NCBI GenBank assembly: GCA_963743945.1
Contig: CAVURO010000005.1
Coordinates: 1 to 64,000, forward strand
Length of the DNA stretch: 64,000 nt
Direction: 5' to 3'
Origin: JACOTK01 sp963743945
GTDB lineage: Bacteria > Actinomycetota > Acidimicrobiia > Acidimicrobiales > CADCSY01
Made by a program: the position numbers and the translations under genes. Positions within the stretch are counted from its first letter, which is position 1. The number at the start of each line of letters is the position of its first letter. Below are positions 1 through 5,615 of the stretch, one piece after another. The notes beneath the pieces were generated by a model. The model made no database searches, had not been told where the DNA came from, and saw only the letters and a program-made list of their open reading frames with translations.

Positions 1-2
1 TT

Positions 3-125
3 GCCGACGAGATCGTGTTGCATGCGCCCGTGGATGTGCACCTGAGTGCACTGACCCAGGCCGTCGAGCGATCGGGGGCGCGACTTCTCGTCTGCCGAGG
101 CCGTGGATCACCACGCCGCGGGTGA
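3..125 (+). CDS. 3' end of an unrecognised gene cut by the window edge
   Basis: An open frame enters from the left edge and stops at TGA 123-125. The 40 visible residues (ADEIVLHAPVDVHLSALTQ...) have the composition of real protein rather than shadow sequence. The next frame opens with GTG at 103, so the two would overlap by 23 bp. No domain is recognisable. The two frames could also be one gene broken by a frameshift near 103-123, because the second frame is open back to position 55. Confidence 0.3.
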   Translation, partial: ADEIVLHAPVDVHLSALTQAVERSGARLLVCRGRGSPRRG

Positions 126-522
126 CGCCCAGGTGAACTGCTTCGACGTTGCCCGATACGTCGTCGAAGACAGGGGAGAGGCCGAGGAGGCCTCACTGGC
201 CTTCGCCCTGGGTCGGGTGGTTCGAGCCGACTCCGTTTCGCTTCTGGCCGAGGATGAGGCCAAGGCGGGCTTGGCCCACGATGCCGTTCGTGAGCAGCAG
301 ACGGTGACGGGCAAGGGCAGTCCACTCGAGGGCGAGATCGTGATCGACGCCGCTGCCTCCTGGGTCATGGCTGCGCCCTACCAACGATCCGGGAAACGAT
401 GGGTGGCGGTGATGGTGCGGGGTTCGCCGGAGTTCACGAGCACCGAGGCGGCCCGGATTCGGTCCTTTCTCCGGTTTGTTTCGGTGACCGACGACCTTTC
501 GGCTTTGTTCGACATGTCGTGA
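103..522 (+). CDS. Hypothetical protein, 139 aa
   Basis: GTG start at 103; an earlier in-frame start is not available because the frame is closed at 52-54. The protein is acidic with no signal peptide or membrane segment, and its middle (VIDAAASWVMAAPYQRSGKRW) reads like a soluble alpha/beta domain. I do not recognise the family. It ends 115 bp before the tRNA-Cys gene. The opposite strand carries open frames here, but their arginine/serine-rich composition marks them as shadows. It may be the second half of the gene that enters at the window edge. Confidence 0.45.
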   Translation: MDHHAAGDAQVNCFDVARYVVEDRGEAEEASLAFALGRVVRADSVSLLAEDEAKAGLAHDAVREQQTVTGKGSPLEGEIVIDAAASWVMAAPYQRSGKRWVAVMVRGSPEFTSTEAARIRSFLRFVSVTDDLSALFDMS

Positions 523-637
523 CGACGAAAGGCATGCACTGCTGAGGGTTCGGGGAAGGCTCCCTGGGTCTGCCAACGGCCACGTGCCAGGCCCATTGTC
601 TCCTTGCTCGTGCCGGGCCGCTAGGGTGGTGAACTCT

Positions 638-712
638 GGCGGCGTGGCCGAGTGGCTTAGGCAAGGGCCTGCAAAGCCCTGTACACCGGTTCGATTCCGG
701 TCGCCGCCTCCA
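638..712 (+). tRNA. tRNA-Cys (anticodon GCA)
   Basis: A complete cloverleaf can be folded: the 7-bp acceptor stem GGCGGCG/CGCCGCC (638-644 with 702-708), an anticodon loop CTGCAAA giving GCA, the T-arm with TTCGATT, discriminator T709 and an encoded CCA at 710-712. U73 is the expected discriminator for tRNA-Cys. A terminator hairpin follows 5 nt later. No second copy of the tRNA 3' end was noticed in the window, so there is no sign that an element integrated into it. Confidence 0.97.
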
Positions 713-717
713 AGGGT

Positions 718-743
718 AAACATGCAGGTCAGAGCATGTTTTT
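718..743 (+). terminator. Rho-independent terminator of tRNA-Cys
   Basis: An 8-bp perfect stem AAACATGC (718-725) / GCATGTTT (734-741) with an 8-nt loop, whose 3' arm runs into a T-tract, directly behind the tRNA. Confidence 0.75.
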
Positions 744-908
744 GGCGCTGAAATCAGCCCCTCGAATCGGGTCGAAAATGGGCTCCATGTCACGCCCATG
801 TCACGAGCCGGGATCCTTGTCGTATGCGGCGAGGAATCGGAGCCCTTGTGGGCAGCCCTCCGTTCAGGCGCAGGAAACCAACCTGTAGGTCAGGTCAGAT
901 GTCCCTGA

Positions 909-1421
909 TCATCCCGACTGGTCGAGGCTCGCGCGGATGTCCTTCACGCGTCGATAGAGCCGGCGGGGGTGTTCGGGAACTGCGATGAAGCCATACTTCA
1001 GGTAGAACGCGACCGCCCGGTCGTCGATCGCGTCGACAACGACAAGCCGCGCCGCTGCGGCTTCGCCGGCGGCGACGGCCTTGCGCAGGGCGTCGGCCAG
1101 CAGCCGCGGCCCTGCGCCGCGGCCCTGCTCAACCCGATCGACCGCGAGCCGTGCCAGCAGCACCATTCCGACCGGGTAGGCGGGCAGACCTCGCACCAGT
1201 CGGGCCGGGGCCTCGGTCCGCAGCACCGACCCCATCGTCAGGCTGAAGTACCCCACGACCCGATCGGCGTGCACGGCCACGAACGTGCGGGCCGAATCCA
1301 TTTGCTGCGCGGCCACGCCGTGGCGTCGGAGCCAACCGTCGAGCTCGGCGTTTCCCGAGTCGAACTCCGCGAGGTCGTGGGTCTCGTCGAGTCGTACGAG
1401 CCGCAGCTCGGGGTCGGTCAC
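909..1421 (-). CDS. GNAT acetyltransferase toxin (TacT/AtaT-like), 170 aa
   Basis: Toxin of a type II toxin-antitoxin pair; relatives acetylate aminoacyl-tRNA and block translation. The GTG start (1421-1419) is fixed by a 4-bp GTGA overlap with the upstream antitoxin; the longer open frame upstream is antitoxin sequence read out of frame. The GNAT fold is visible: the acceptor-side N-terminus (LRLVRLDETHDLAEFDSGNAELDGWL as short pieces), strand GYFSLTMGSVL, the acetyl-CoA loop around VEQGRGAGPRLLADAL (Q/RxxGxG/A), and the C-terminal FYLKYGF typical of TacT-like toxins. All features match an intact toxin of usual length (about 165-175 aa). Confidence 0.9.
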   Translation of the reverse strand: MTDPELRLVRLDETHDLAEFDSGNAELDGWLRRHGVAAQQMDSARTFVAVHADRVVGYFSLTMGSVLRTEAPARLVRGLPAYPVGMVLLARLAVDRVEQGRGAGPRLLADALRKAVAAGEAAAARLVVVDAIDDRAVAFYLKYGFIAVPEHPRRLYRRVKDIRASLDQSG

Positions 1422-1705
1422 CCTTCGCGGGTCTGGGGGTGGTGGCGGAACAACTCGACCAGCTCGGGCACGGGCTGGGCGGGCTTGTCGAGCTCGGCGA
1501 GGAATCGGTCGAAGGCCTCGTTCGACATCTTGACGCTTTGGTGGGCGCTGACCACTTTGCGGGCGCGGGCCGTGACGGTGTCGAGAACGAACGCGGTGAC
1601 CGTCGTGTCCTCGAGGTCGGCCGCCTCGCGGATGAACGCGTCCTGCTCGGGAGTCACGCGGACCTCGATGCGGTGTCGACGGGGCTTCGCTGCGGCTCTT
1701 GGCAT
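1418..1705 (-). CDS. DUF1778 ribbon-helix-helix antitoxin (TacA-like), 95 aa
   Basis: Antitoxin that neutralises the downstream GNAT toxin and represses their shared promoter. The N-terminus has the ribbon-helix-helix pattern (RIEVRVTPEQDAFIREAADL), and the middle helix region TTVTAFVLDTVTARARKVV is characteristic of DUF1778. The C-terminal tail (LAELDKPAQPVPELVELF) would be the toxin-binding segment. ATG start at 1705; the -10-like TAGAAT and two GTCCGGAC palindromes lie immediately upstream. The pair is compact and looks intact. Confidence 0.9.
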   Translation of the reverse strand: MPRAAAKPRRHRIEVRVTPEQDAFIREAADLEDTTVTAFVLDTVTARARKVVSAHQSVKMSNEAFDRFLAELDKPAQPVPELVELFRHHPQTREG

Positions 1706-1711
1706 GCCCGT

Positions 1712-1741
1712 ATTCTACCATCGTCCGGACAACGTCCGGAC
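1712..1741 (-). promoter_or_regulatory. Promoter with palindromic operator of the DUF1778-GNAT operon
   Basis: On the minus strand a TAGAAT -10 box (1717-1712) sits just upstream of the antitoxin start. Two copies of the palindrome GTCCGGAC (1723-1730 and 1734-1741), 3 bp apart, fall in the spacer and -35 position. Ribbon-helix-helix antitoxins bind such tandem short palindromes, so this is the likely autoregulatory operator. Confidence 0.6.
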
Positions 1742-1814
1742 AGTGTTGTTACTGCTGCTTTGTCACTGCGACCCGGTCCCACGGGCTCCTACGGGGACAG
1801 GGAGGTTCTCGCTG

Positions 1815-1834
1815 CTGGCTTGTCAAAGTAGGCT
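1815..1834. repeat. Left copy of a 20-bp perfect direct repeat
   Basis: CTGGCTTGTCAAAGTAGGCT occurs here and identically at 9883-9902. Flanking bases differ. The two copies bracket about 8.1 kb of accessory DNA and may be attachment or insertion scars. The reverse strand contains TTGACA. Confidence 0.6.
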
Positions 1835-1837
1835 CAT

Positions 1838-1917
1838 ATACACGTCTAGCGTGTATCTCCGCCATTTGGGACAAGGATTGTTTGCTATAGTTGTCGCAGA
1901 TTCACGCCAAGCGTGAA
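1838..1917 (+). promoter_or_regulatory. Promoter and twin palindromic operators of the AbiE-type operon
   Basis: Two palindromes share a core of the form ACGyCwAGCGT: one at 1838-1856 (arms ATACACG/CGTGTAT) and one at 1901-1917 (arms TTCACGC/GCGTGAA, loop CAA). A TATAGT -10-like hexamer (1886-1891) lies between them, so site 1 is upstream of the promoter and site 2 just downstream. AbiEi antitoxins are known to bind paired inverted repeats in their own promoter, which fits this arrangement. Confidence 0.5.
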
Positions 1918-1929
1918 CTGGAGACAACG

Positions 1930-2359
1930 GTGGCAAACGATCGAGCTCTGAAACTATTGGACGGCTTTGCCGGCCAGGGCCGCACGGCTTTCAGCGCAGC
2001 GGACGTCCGCCACACGCTGGGAACGTCGCCGCAAGCGACCTCCAATCTGCTGACGCGATGGGCGGCGCTGGGGCTTGTCGATCGGTTGGCTGCCGGGCGG
2101 TACGCCGTCCGCCAGATCGGCGCTCTTGGCACGGCTGCGGTATGGGATGACCTGGGCTCTGCCGTCGCGGCGGTCTTCGCCGGACATCCGCACCGCATCG
2201 GCTTCCTGACAGCGCTGGACCACCACGGTTTGCTTGTGAGGCCGGCGCTTCCGCTGCAGGTGGCCAGTCCGTATCGCCCAGCGCAGAAGGGTTGACAAGA
2301 CCTGGGGCGTCGCATGGCCGTACCCGGTGTCGGAACTGCAAGCGGTCGTGGACGCATGA
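1930..2359 (+). pseudogene. AbiEi-type antitoxin, internally deleted
   Basis: Antitoxin and transcriptional repressor of a type IV (AbiE) toxin-antitoxin system. GTG start at 1930 behind GGAGA at 1920-1924. The N-terminal winged-helix (FSAADVRHTLGTSPQATSNLLTRW) and the following FLTALDHHGLL segment are clear. The frame stops at 2293-2295 after about 120 residues, but in another frame the family's C-terminus is present (WGVAWPYPVSELQAVVDA) and ends at TGA 2357-2359, overlapping the toxin ATG. So roughly 100 residues between the two parts have been lost and the reading frame is broken near 2290. The DNA-binding domain may still be made. Confidence 0.75.
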
Positions 2360-2613
2360 TCACCAAGGGCTTGATCACGCAGCGAGCGAACGAAGACCAT
2401 CTGCCCTCGCAGACCATTGAGCGGGACTACGTGCTCGCCCATCTCTGCGCGAACATCGGCGCGATCGGTGATGCGCGTCTCGTCTTCAAAGGCGGCACGC
2501 TTCTACGGCTCTGCTACTTCGAGGACTACCGCCACTCTGTTTGTAAGGCGAAGAGATATGAAACGAGGTCGCACGTGTCAGATCGCTGGTTTTGTCGGTG
2601 GATCAAGTTTTAG
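2356..2613 (+). pseudogene. AbiEii-type nucleotidyltransferase toxin, 5' fragment
   Basis: The frame starts with ATG at 2356 in an ATGA overlap with the antitoxin remnant. It has the family's N-terminus, including the first nucleotidyltransferase motif VFKGGTLLRLCYF (GG/S followed by a helix). Homology ends abruptly after YFEDYRHS at about 2535, exactly where the family's catalytic aspartates (xDLDF) should follow. The remaining residues to the stop at 2611-2613 are unrelated. The toxin is therefore truncated and catalytically dead. DNA right of the junction is noticeably less GC-rich, indicating a recombination breakpoint. Confidence 0.75.
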
Positions 2614-2901
2614 GACCGCTGGTGTCCCGCCACCCTGGTCTTGGCCATGTCCGTAAGGAATTCCATCCACTCGATGAAGAACTACTCCGGGGCATAGTTC
2701 ATCTCGAGCCTCAACGTGCACGACCGTTGTTCCGGTACCCCTGTTGGCTTGCGCCCAGTCTAGAACCTCTCGAACATCACGGGCATCAATGATACGCCAT
2801 GTATCGATACGGCCTCGATCCTGGGAGATGATCTCCACCCTGTAGTTAGGGCATTCAATTTCGCCGGTCGCGTCACGTTCATCTATGAGACTGGCGTTCA
2901 T
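2578..2901 (-). CDS. Hypothetical protein, 107 aa
   Basis: ATG start at 2901 preceded by GAGGGAAGG-type purine-rich sequence. The protein is acidic and soluble; the segment YRVEIISQD...TWRIIDARDVREVLDWAQAN resembles small actinobacterial proteins that accompany secreted or element-borne genes, but I cannot name a family. The last 30 residues (proline/glycine-rich) may be a frame extension beyond the original end. Lower GC than the surroundings and a position between two broken genes suggest recent transfer. It forms a possible two-gene unit with the fragment upstream at 2953-3263. Confidence 0.5.
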   Translation of the reverse strand: MNASLIDERDATGEIECPNYRVEIISQDRGRIDTWRIIDARDVREVLDWAQANRGTGTTVVHVEARDELCPGVVLHRVDGIPYGHGQDQGGGTPAVLKLDPPTKPAI

Positions 2902-2952
2902 TGTCAGTACCTTCCCTCAAATAGCGCCCGACAGGCCCCTTGGCATTACAAC

Positions 2953-3263
2953 TCAAATAGCCTTGGAGCAAACGGCCCAAGCGAGCTGAAGTCGCGCTTG
3001 ATATTGAACGAATACCTGGGTGTTAACATTGCCAGTACAGGCAATACGCGTCTTGAAGACGGCCCCACCAGCGTTGCTTGAGTAATGCGCATCGTCGTTG
3101 GTTCCAGAACAAGATATCGTAATGTCCCGCACTTGGGGTAACGCCAGCACTGGGGATTCCACGTATACGTGGACAGTGAACGTGCTGGTAGTAATCAGCC
3201 GTGTGCCGCAGAGGACTCCCATCGAAGAGCTGGAGCGTTCCAGCGGACCGGTACCCGATGAGT
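2953..3263 (-). pseudogene. Hypothetical gene truncated at its 5' end by the insertion sequence
   Basis: An open frame on the minus strand runs out of the left end of the insertion sequence and stops at 2953. Its conserved-looking core contains regularly placed cysteines (ITISCSGTNDD..., FKTRIACTGNVNTQVFVQY) and beta-strand-like alternation, which suggests an exported, disulfide-containing domain. No start codon or signal peptide remains on this side, so the 5' part was lost on insertion. The DNA beyond the right end of the element does not continue the same gene. Function unknown. Confidence 0.4.
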
Positions 3264-3282
3264 GGTCCACGCGCTATGCGAG
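3264..3282 (+). repeat. Terminal inverted repeat, left end of the IS3 element
   Basis: GGTCCACGCGCTATGCGAG; pairs with the right end at 16 of 19 positions (differences at positions 9, 11 and 13). The orfB stop codon lies inside it, which is common in IS3 elements. Confidence 0.8.
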
Positions 3283-4128
3283 TTGTGGCTGTCTGTTGGT
3301 CCAGTCCTCGGTGAACTCGGCGGGGGTGAGGCCGCCGTGAGCACTATGGGGTCGGTTGGTGTTGTAGTCAATTCGCCAGTCCTCGGTGAGCACCTGGGCC
3401 TCGAGCAGGGAATCGAATTGCCGGCCGTTGAGGTGTTCGTCGCGGAGCCGGCCGTTGAATGATTCGATCCAGGCGTTCTGCCACGGTGAGCCCGGGTCGA
3501 TGAACATGGTGCAGGTGCCCTTGAACCGACACCAGTCGGCGACGGCTCGAGCGATGAACTCGGGCCCGTTGTCGAAGCGCACGTAGACCGGTGCGCCGCG
3601 TTCGGCGGCGATGCGGTCGAGACACGCCACGACGCCATCGGCGTCGATGGATCGGGCGACGACGATGGCGAGGCATTCACGGGAACGTTCGTCGATCACG
3701 TTCAACAGCTTCAGGGTGCGACCGTCGCTGGTCTGGTCGAACTGGAAGTCCAGGGCCCACAACACGTTCGGGCGGACCGGACACATCGCCCCAACGATCA
3801 CGCCGACCCCACGATGCGGTTTCTTCTTCTTCCTGTAGGGCACCCGCAGCCCTTCCTGGCGCCACAGGCGCTGAATACGCTTGTTATTGACCTTCCAGCC
3901 CCCCTTGCGAGCCATCGTCGCCGCTCGTCGCCAACCCCACCTCGGGCGCTCGAGCGAGAACGCACGAAGCCACGACCGCAGGCGTTGTTCCTCGTCGGTG
4001 ATCGGTGGCGCTTCGCTGCGTTGCGTGGAACGATGCTGACCGATCACGCGACACGCACGGCGTTGGGAGACCCCGAACTTGTCGACCAGCGTGAGTACCG
4101 CTCGCCGGCGACTGTCCGGGGTCAGTAT
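3274..4128 (-). CDS. IS3 transposase OrfB (DDE integrase domain)
   Basis: Catalytic part of the transposase, normally made as an OrfAB fusion by -1 frameshifting. The DDE triad is visible in the rve fold: D in WALDFQFD, D in RFDNGPEF, and E in WIESFNGRLRDE, with the usual C-terminal NTNRPHSAHGGLTPAEF. The N-terminal HTH_21 region (LRSWLRAFSLERPRWGWRR) is complete. The frame is open without a strong start of its own up to the slippery site (residues LTPDSRRRAVLTLVDKFGVS precede the first GTG at 4047), so I extend it to the shift point. No disruptions are visible. Confidence 0.9.
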   Translation of the reverse strand: MLTPDSRRRAVLTLVDKFGVSQRRACRVIGQHRSTQRSEAPPITDEEQRLRSWLRAFSLERPRWGWRRAATMARKGGWKVNNKRIQRLWRQEGLRVPYRKKKKPHRGVGVIVGAMCPVRPNVLWALDFQFDQTSDGRTLKLLNVIDERSRECLAIVVARSIDADGVVACLDRIAAERGAPVYVRFDNGPEFIARAVADWCRFKGTCTMFIDPGSPWQNAWIESFNGRLRDEHLNGRQFDSLLEAQVLTEDWRIDYNTNRPHSAHGGLTPAEFTEDWTNRQPQLA

Positions 4129-4400
4129 TTTCCCTCGGCGATCTCCCTGAGCATCGACTTATCGAGCTCCGCCTCGGCCAACAACTTCTTCAGCCGGGCA
4201 TTCTCCTTCTCGAGCTCCTTGAGACGCTTCGCATCATCGGCTTTCATACCGCCGTACTGGTTCCGCCAACGATGCCACGTCGACTCGGTGATCTCGAGAT
4301 GACGAACCACCTCCTCGATCGACTTGGCCTGAGCCAAGAGCTTCTCGCCCTCCTCGAGCTTGCGAATGATCTGCTGAGGCGTATGCCGTGTCCGTTTCAT
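4122..4400 (-). CDS. IS3 transposase OrfA (helix-turn-helix), 92 aa
   Basis: DNA-binding part of the transposase. The ATG at 4400 opens MKRTRHTPQQIIRKLEEG; a helix-turn-helix (VVRHLEITESTWHRWRNQYGG) is followed by the leucine-zipper coiled coil (LKELEKENARLKKLLAEAELDK) used for dimerisation. The stop TGA (4124-4122) lies just downstream of a GGGAAAA heptamer, where ribosomes can shift into orfB. Upstream in-frame sequence to 4739 belongs to an unrelated remnant outside the element and is not part of the gene. Confidence 0.9.
   Translation of the reverse strand: MKRTRHTPQQIIRKLEEGEKLLAQAKSIEEVVRHLEITESTWHRWRNQYGGMKADDAKRLKELEKENARLKKLLAEAELDKSMLREIAEGKY
4128..4134 (-). other. Programmed -1 frameshift site between orfA and orfB
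   Basis: The heptamer G GGA AAA, read in the orfA frame, is a canonical X XXY YYZ slippery sequence. It sits 3 nt before the orfA stop, and a -1 slip enters the open orfB frame directly. Confidence 0.65.
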
Positions 4401-4436
4401 CGTGCTGTCCTCCTCGCCCCAGTTTGGGGCAACGGA

Positions 4437-4455
4437 CTCGCACAACACGTGGACC
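4437..4455 (-). repeat. Terminal inverted repeat, right end of the IS3 element
   Basis: Read on the minus strand, GGTCCACGTGTTGTGCGAG; partner of the left repeat at 3264-3282. Confidence 0.8.
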
Positions 4456-4915
4456 GATCTCAGGGGTTCCTCGAAGCGGTGACAGCGGCCCTTGCCTCCG
4501 CCGGCATTCCAACGCTCTCCGCCCACGGCGCTGCCGACCTCGTGATTCGCACGCCGGGCGGCGAGGCCCTCGAACTGCAGGTAAAGGCCGCGAGCCGCGT
4601 CGACCCGATGCAGGCCCGCCGCCACGTCGAACAGATGGCGGGTGCCGGGCTGCTCATCGTGGTCGCCGACGAACTCACCCATGCAGCGCAAGCGGAGCTC
4701 CGCGACGCCGGCGTCGGGTTCCTCGATCGGCGCGGCCACCTCTATCTCGCGCGACGAGTCACTTCACCTCGACCTCGACGCCCCTTGTCACCAAGACCGC
4801 CGTGGACCGATGCGCTCACGTGTTGTTCGTGGCCCTCGACCTCGCACAGGACCGATCCCGCGGCCGCGAGATCCTCGATGCGTGGCAACCCACCGAGGCT
4901 CGCCGTGTCTGGTGA
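4456..4915 (+). pseudogene. Fragment of a regulator/nuclease-like protein, 5' end lost to the IS
   Basis: A coding remnant starts at the right end of the insertion sequence: GFLEAVTAALASAGI..., then ADLVIRTPGGEALELQVKAASRVDP (a pattern like a restriction-endonuclease fold, with D and a QVK motif), then GVGFLDRRGHLYL. Near 4750-4800 the frame breaks and the likely continuation (LVTKTAVDRCAHVLFVALDLAQDRSRG) is in another frame to the stop at 4913-4915. Proteins of this layout often sit upstream of an AbiEii-like nucleotidyltransferase, and such a fragment follows here. Decayed; the family is a guess. Confidence 0.45.
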
Positions 4916-4985
4916 ACCGGTCCTGCTCGCAGGCTGATCCGCTCCGCTGGTCACCGCCGCCGCCCACACGTCACGCGCGGCCGGC

Positions 4986-5267
4986 GTGCGCGCGGTCGTG
5001 ATCGGCGGTCTCGGGGTGATCTGCCGTCTACAACGCGCACACCGCGCCACCGGCGATGTCGACAACGCAACCGATGGACTCGACTCGCTGTCGCTTGTCG
5101 CCCGCATCCCCGGCGCCTCCATCGAGGGCAAGGACATCACCATCGACGGCGTCACCGTCCAGGTCATCGACACCTACGAACTCGGCGACGACGTCGCCGA
5201 CATCGAGCCCGGCGTCCAGTGGTTCGCAGGCTGCAGATCGAAGCACGTGAACTCGCCATCCCCCTGA
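4986..5267 (+). pseudogene. Fragment of an AbiEii-like nucleotidyltransferase
   Basis: The frame reads VVIGGLGVICRLQRAHRATGDVDNATDG, which matches the family signature of a GG motif, a basic helix and R-x-T-x-D-x-D with the metal-binding aspartates. A second segment (VTVQVIDTYELGDDVADIEPG) fits the middle of such proteins. The frame has no convincing start, and homology ends around 5220, after which the frame runs on for 15 unrelated residues. It is probably the toxin partner of the remnant just upstream, that is, a second decayed nucleotidyltransferase module in this region. Confidence 0.45.
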
Positions 5268-5419
5268 AGTCCGCGAACGCGGCGCTGGGCGAGCTCGTCG
5301 CTGCCGGCGTCCTCGTCGAGCATGGAACCTTGCAGCCGGGCGGGCGAGGACGGCCGAGTCGCCTGCATGCGAGCGCCGAGCTGCTCGGCCTCACCGGGTC
5401 GAACCCGTTGCGGGCCTGA
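5219..5419 (+). pseudogene. Winged-helix DNA-binding fragment
   Basis: About 65 residues in a frame different from the preceding fragment: ELAIPLKSANAALGELVAAGVLVE, a helix-turn-helix, followed by a basic wing GGRGRPSRLHASAELLGL. Such a module is found as the C-terminal domain of several regulators and of Fic-like proteins. No start site is visible, so I treat it as the tail of a lost gene or of the remnant upstream. The 190 bp that follow contain a possible ugd promoter and a palindrome, but no gene that I can support. Confidence 0.4.
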
Positions 5420-5580
5420 ACCACGAGAGCGTGCTCGCCGAACAGGTACTGCGAAGAATCGTCGACCGAGATGCGAAGGCCGATTCACCTTTCACGCGCG
5501 CGTTACTTTCCCTTATAGGGCGCGACATCTGCCATTCACAAGGCCCTTCTAAGGTGGGCAGATTGTCCAGCAGGAAGGTC

Positions 5581-5597
5581 GTCACGAATTCCGTGAC
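5581..5597 (+). promoter_or_regulatory. Palindrome upstream of ugd
   Basis: GTCACG-AATTC-CGTGAC, perfect 6-bp arms with a 5-nt centre, about 18 bp before the ugd start. It is a candidate repressor site or a hairpin near the ribosome-binding site. A TATAGG hexamer around 5513 could be the -10 box. Confidence 0.4.
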
Positions 5598-5615
5598 AAG
5601 TGATGAAAGGTCATG

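Larger units (their letters stand above)
3264..4455 (-). mobile_element. IS3-family insertion sequence (IS407-like), 1192 bp
   Basis: The element has two overlapping genes, orfA and orfB, bounded by 19-bp imperfect inverted repeats (16 of 19 matching) at 3264-3282 and 4437-4455. Length, gene arrangement and a -1 slippery site are all as expected for IS3. The proteins most resemble the IS407 group. No target duplication is evident: the bases outside the ends differ, and the two flanks carry unrelated gene remnants, so a deletion or recombination followed insertion. The element itself looks intact and could be active. Confidence 0.9.

Noticed and set aside
638..712. tRNA-Cys as attachment site of an integrated element
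   Set aside because: No duplicate of the tRNA 3' end and no integrase were found in the accessory region; the only direct repeat (1815/9883) is unrelated to the tRNA.
193..799. Long minus-strand frames covering the tRNA-Cys gene
   Set aside because: They read through the tRNA on the opposite strand and have Arg/Pro/Ser-rich shadow composition; the tRNA call is unambiguous.
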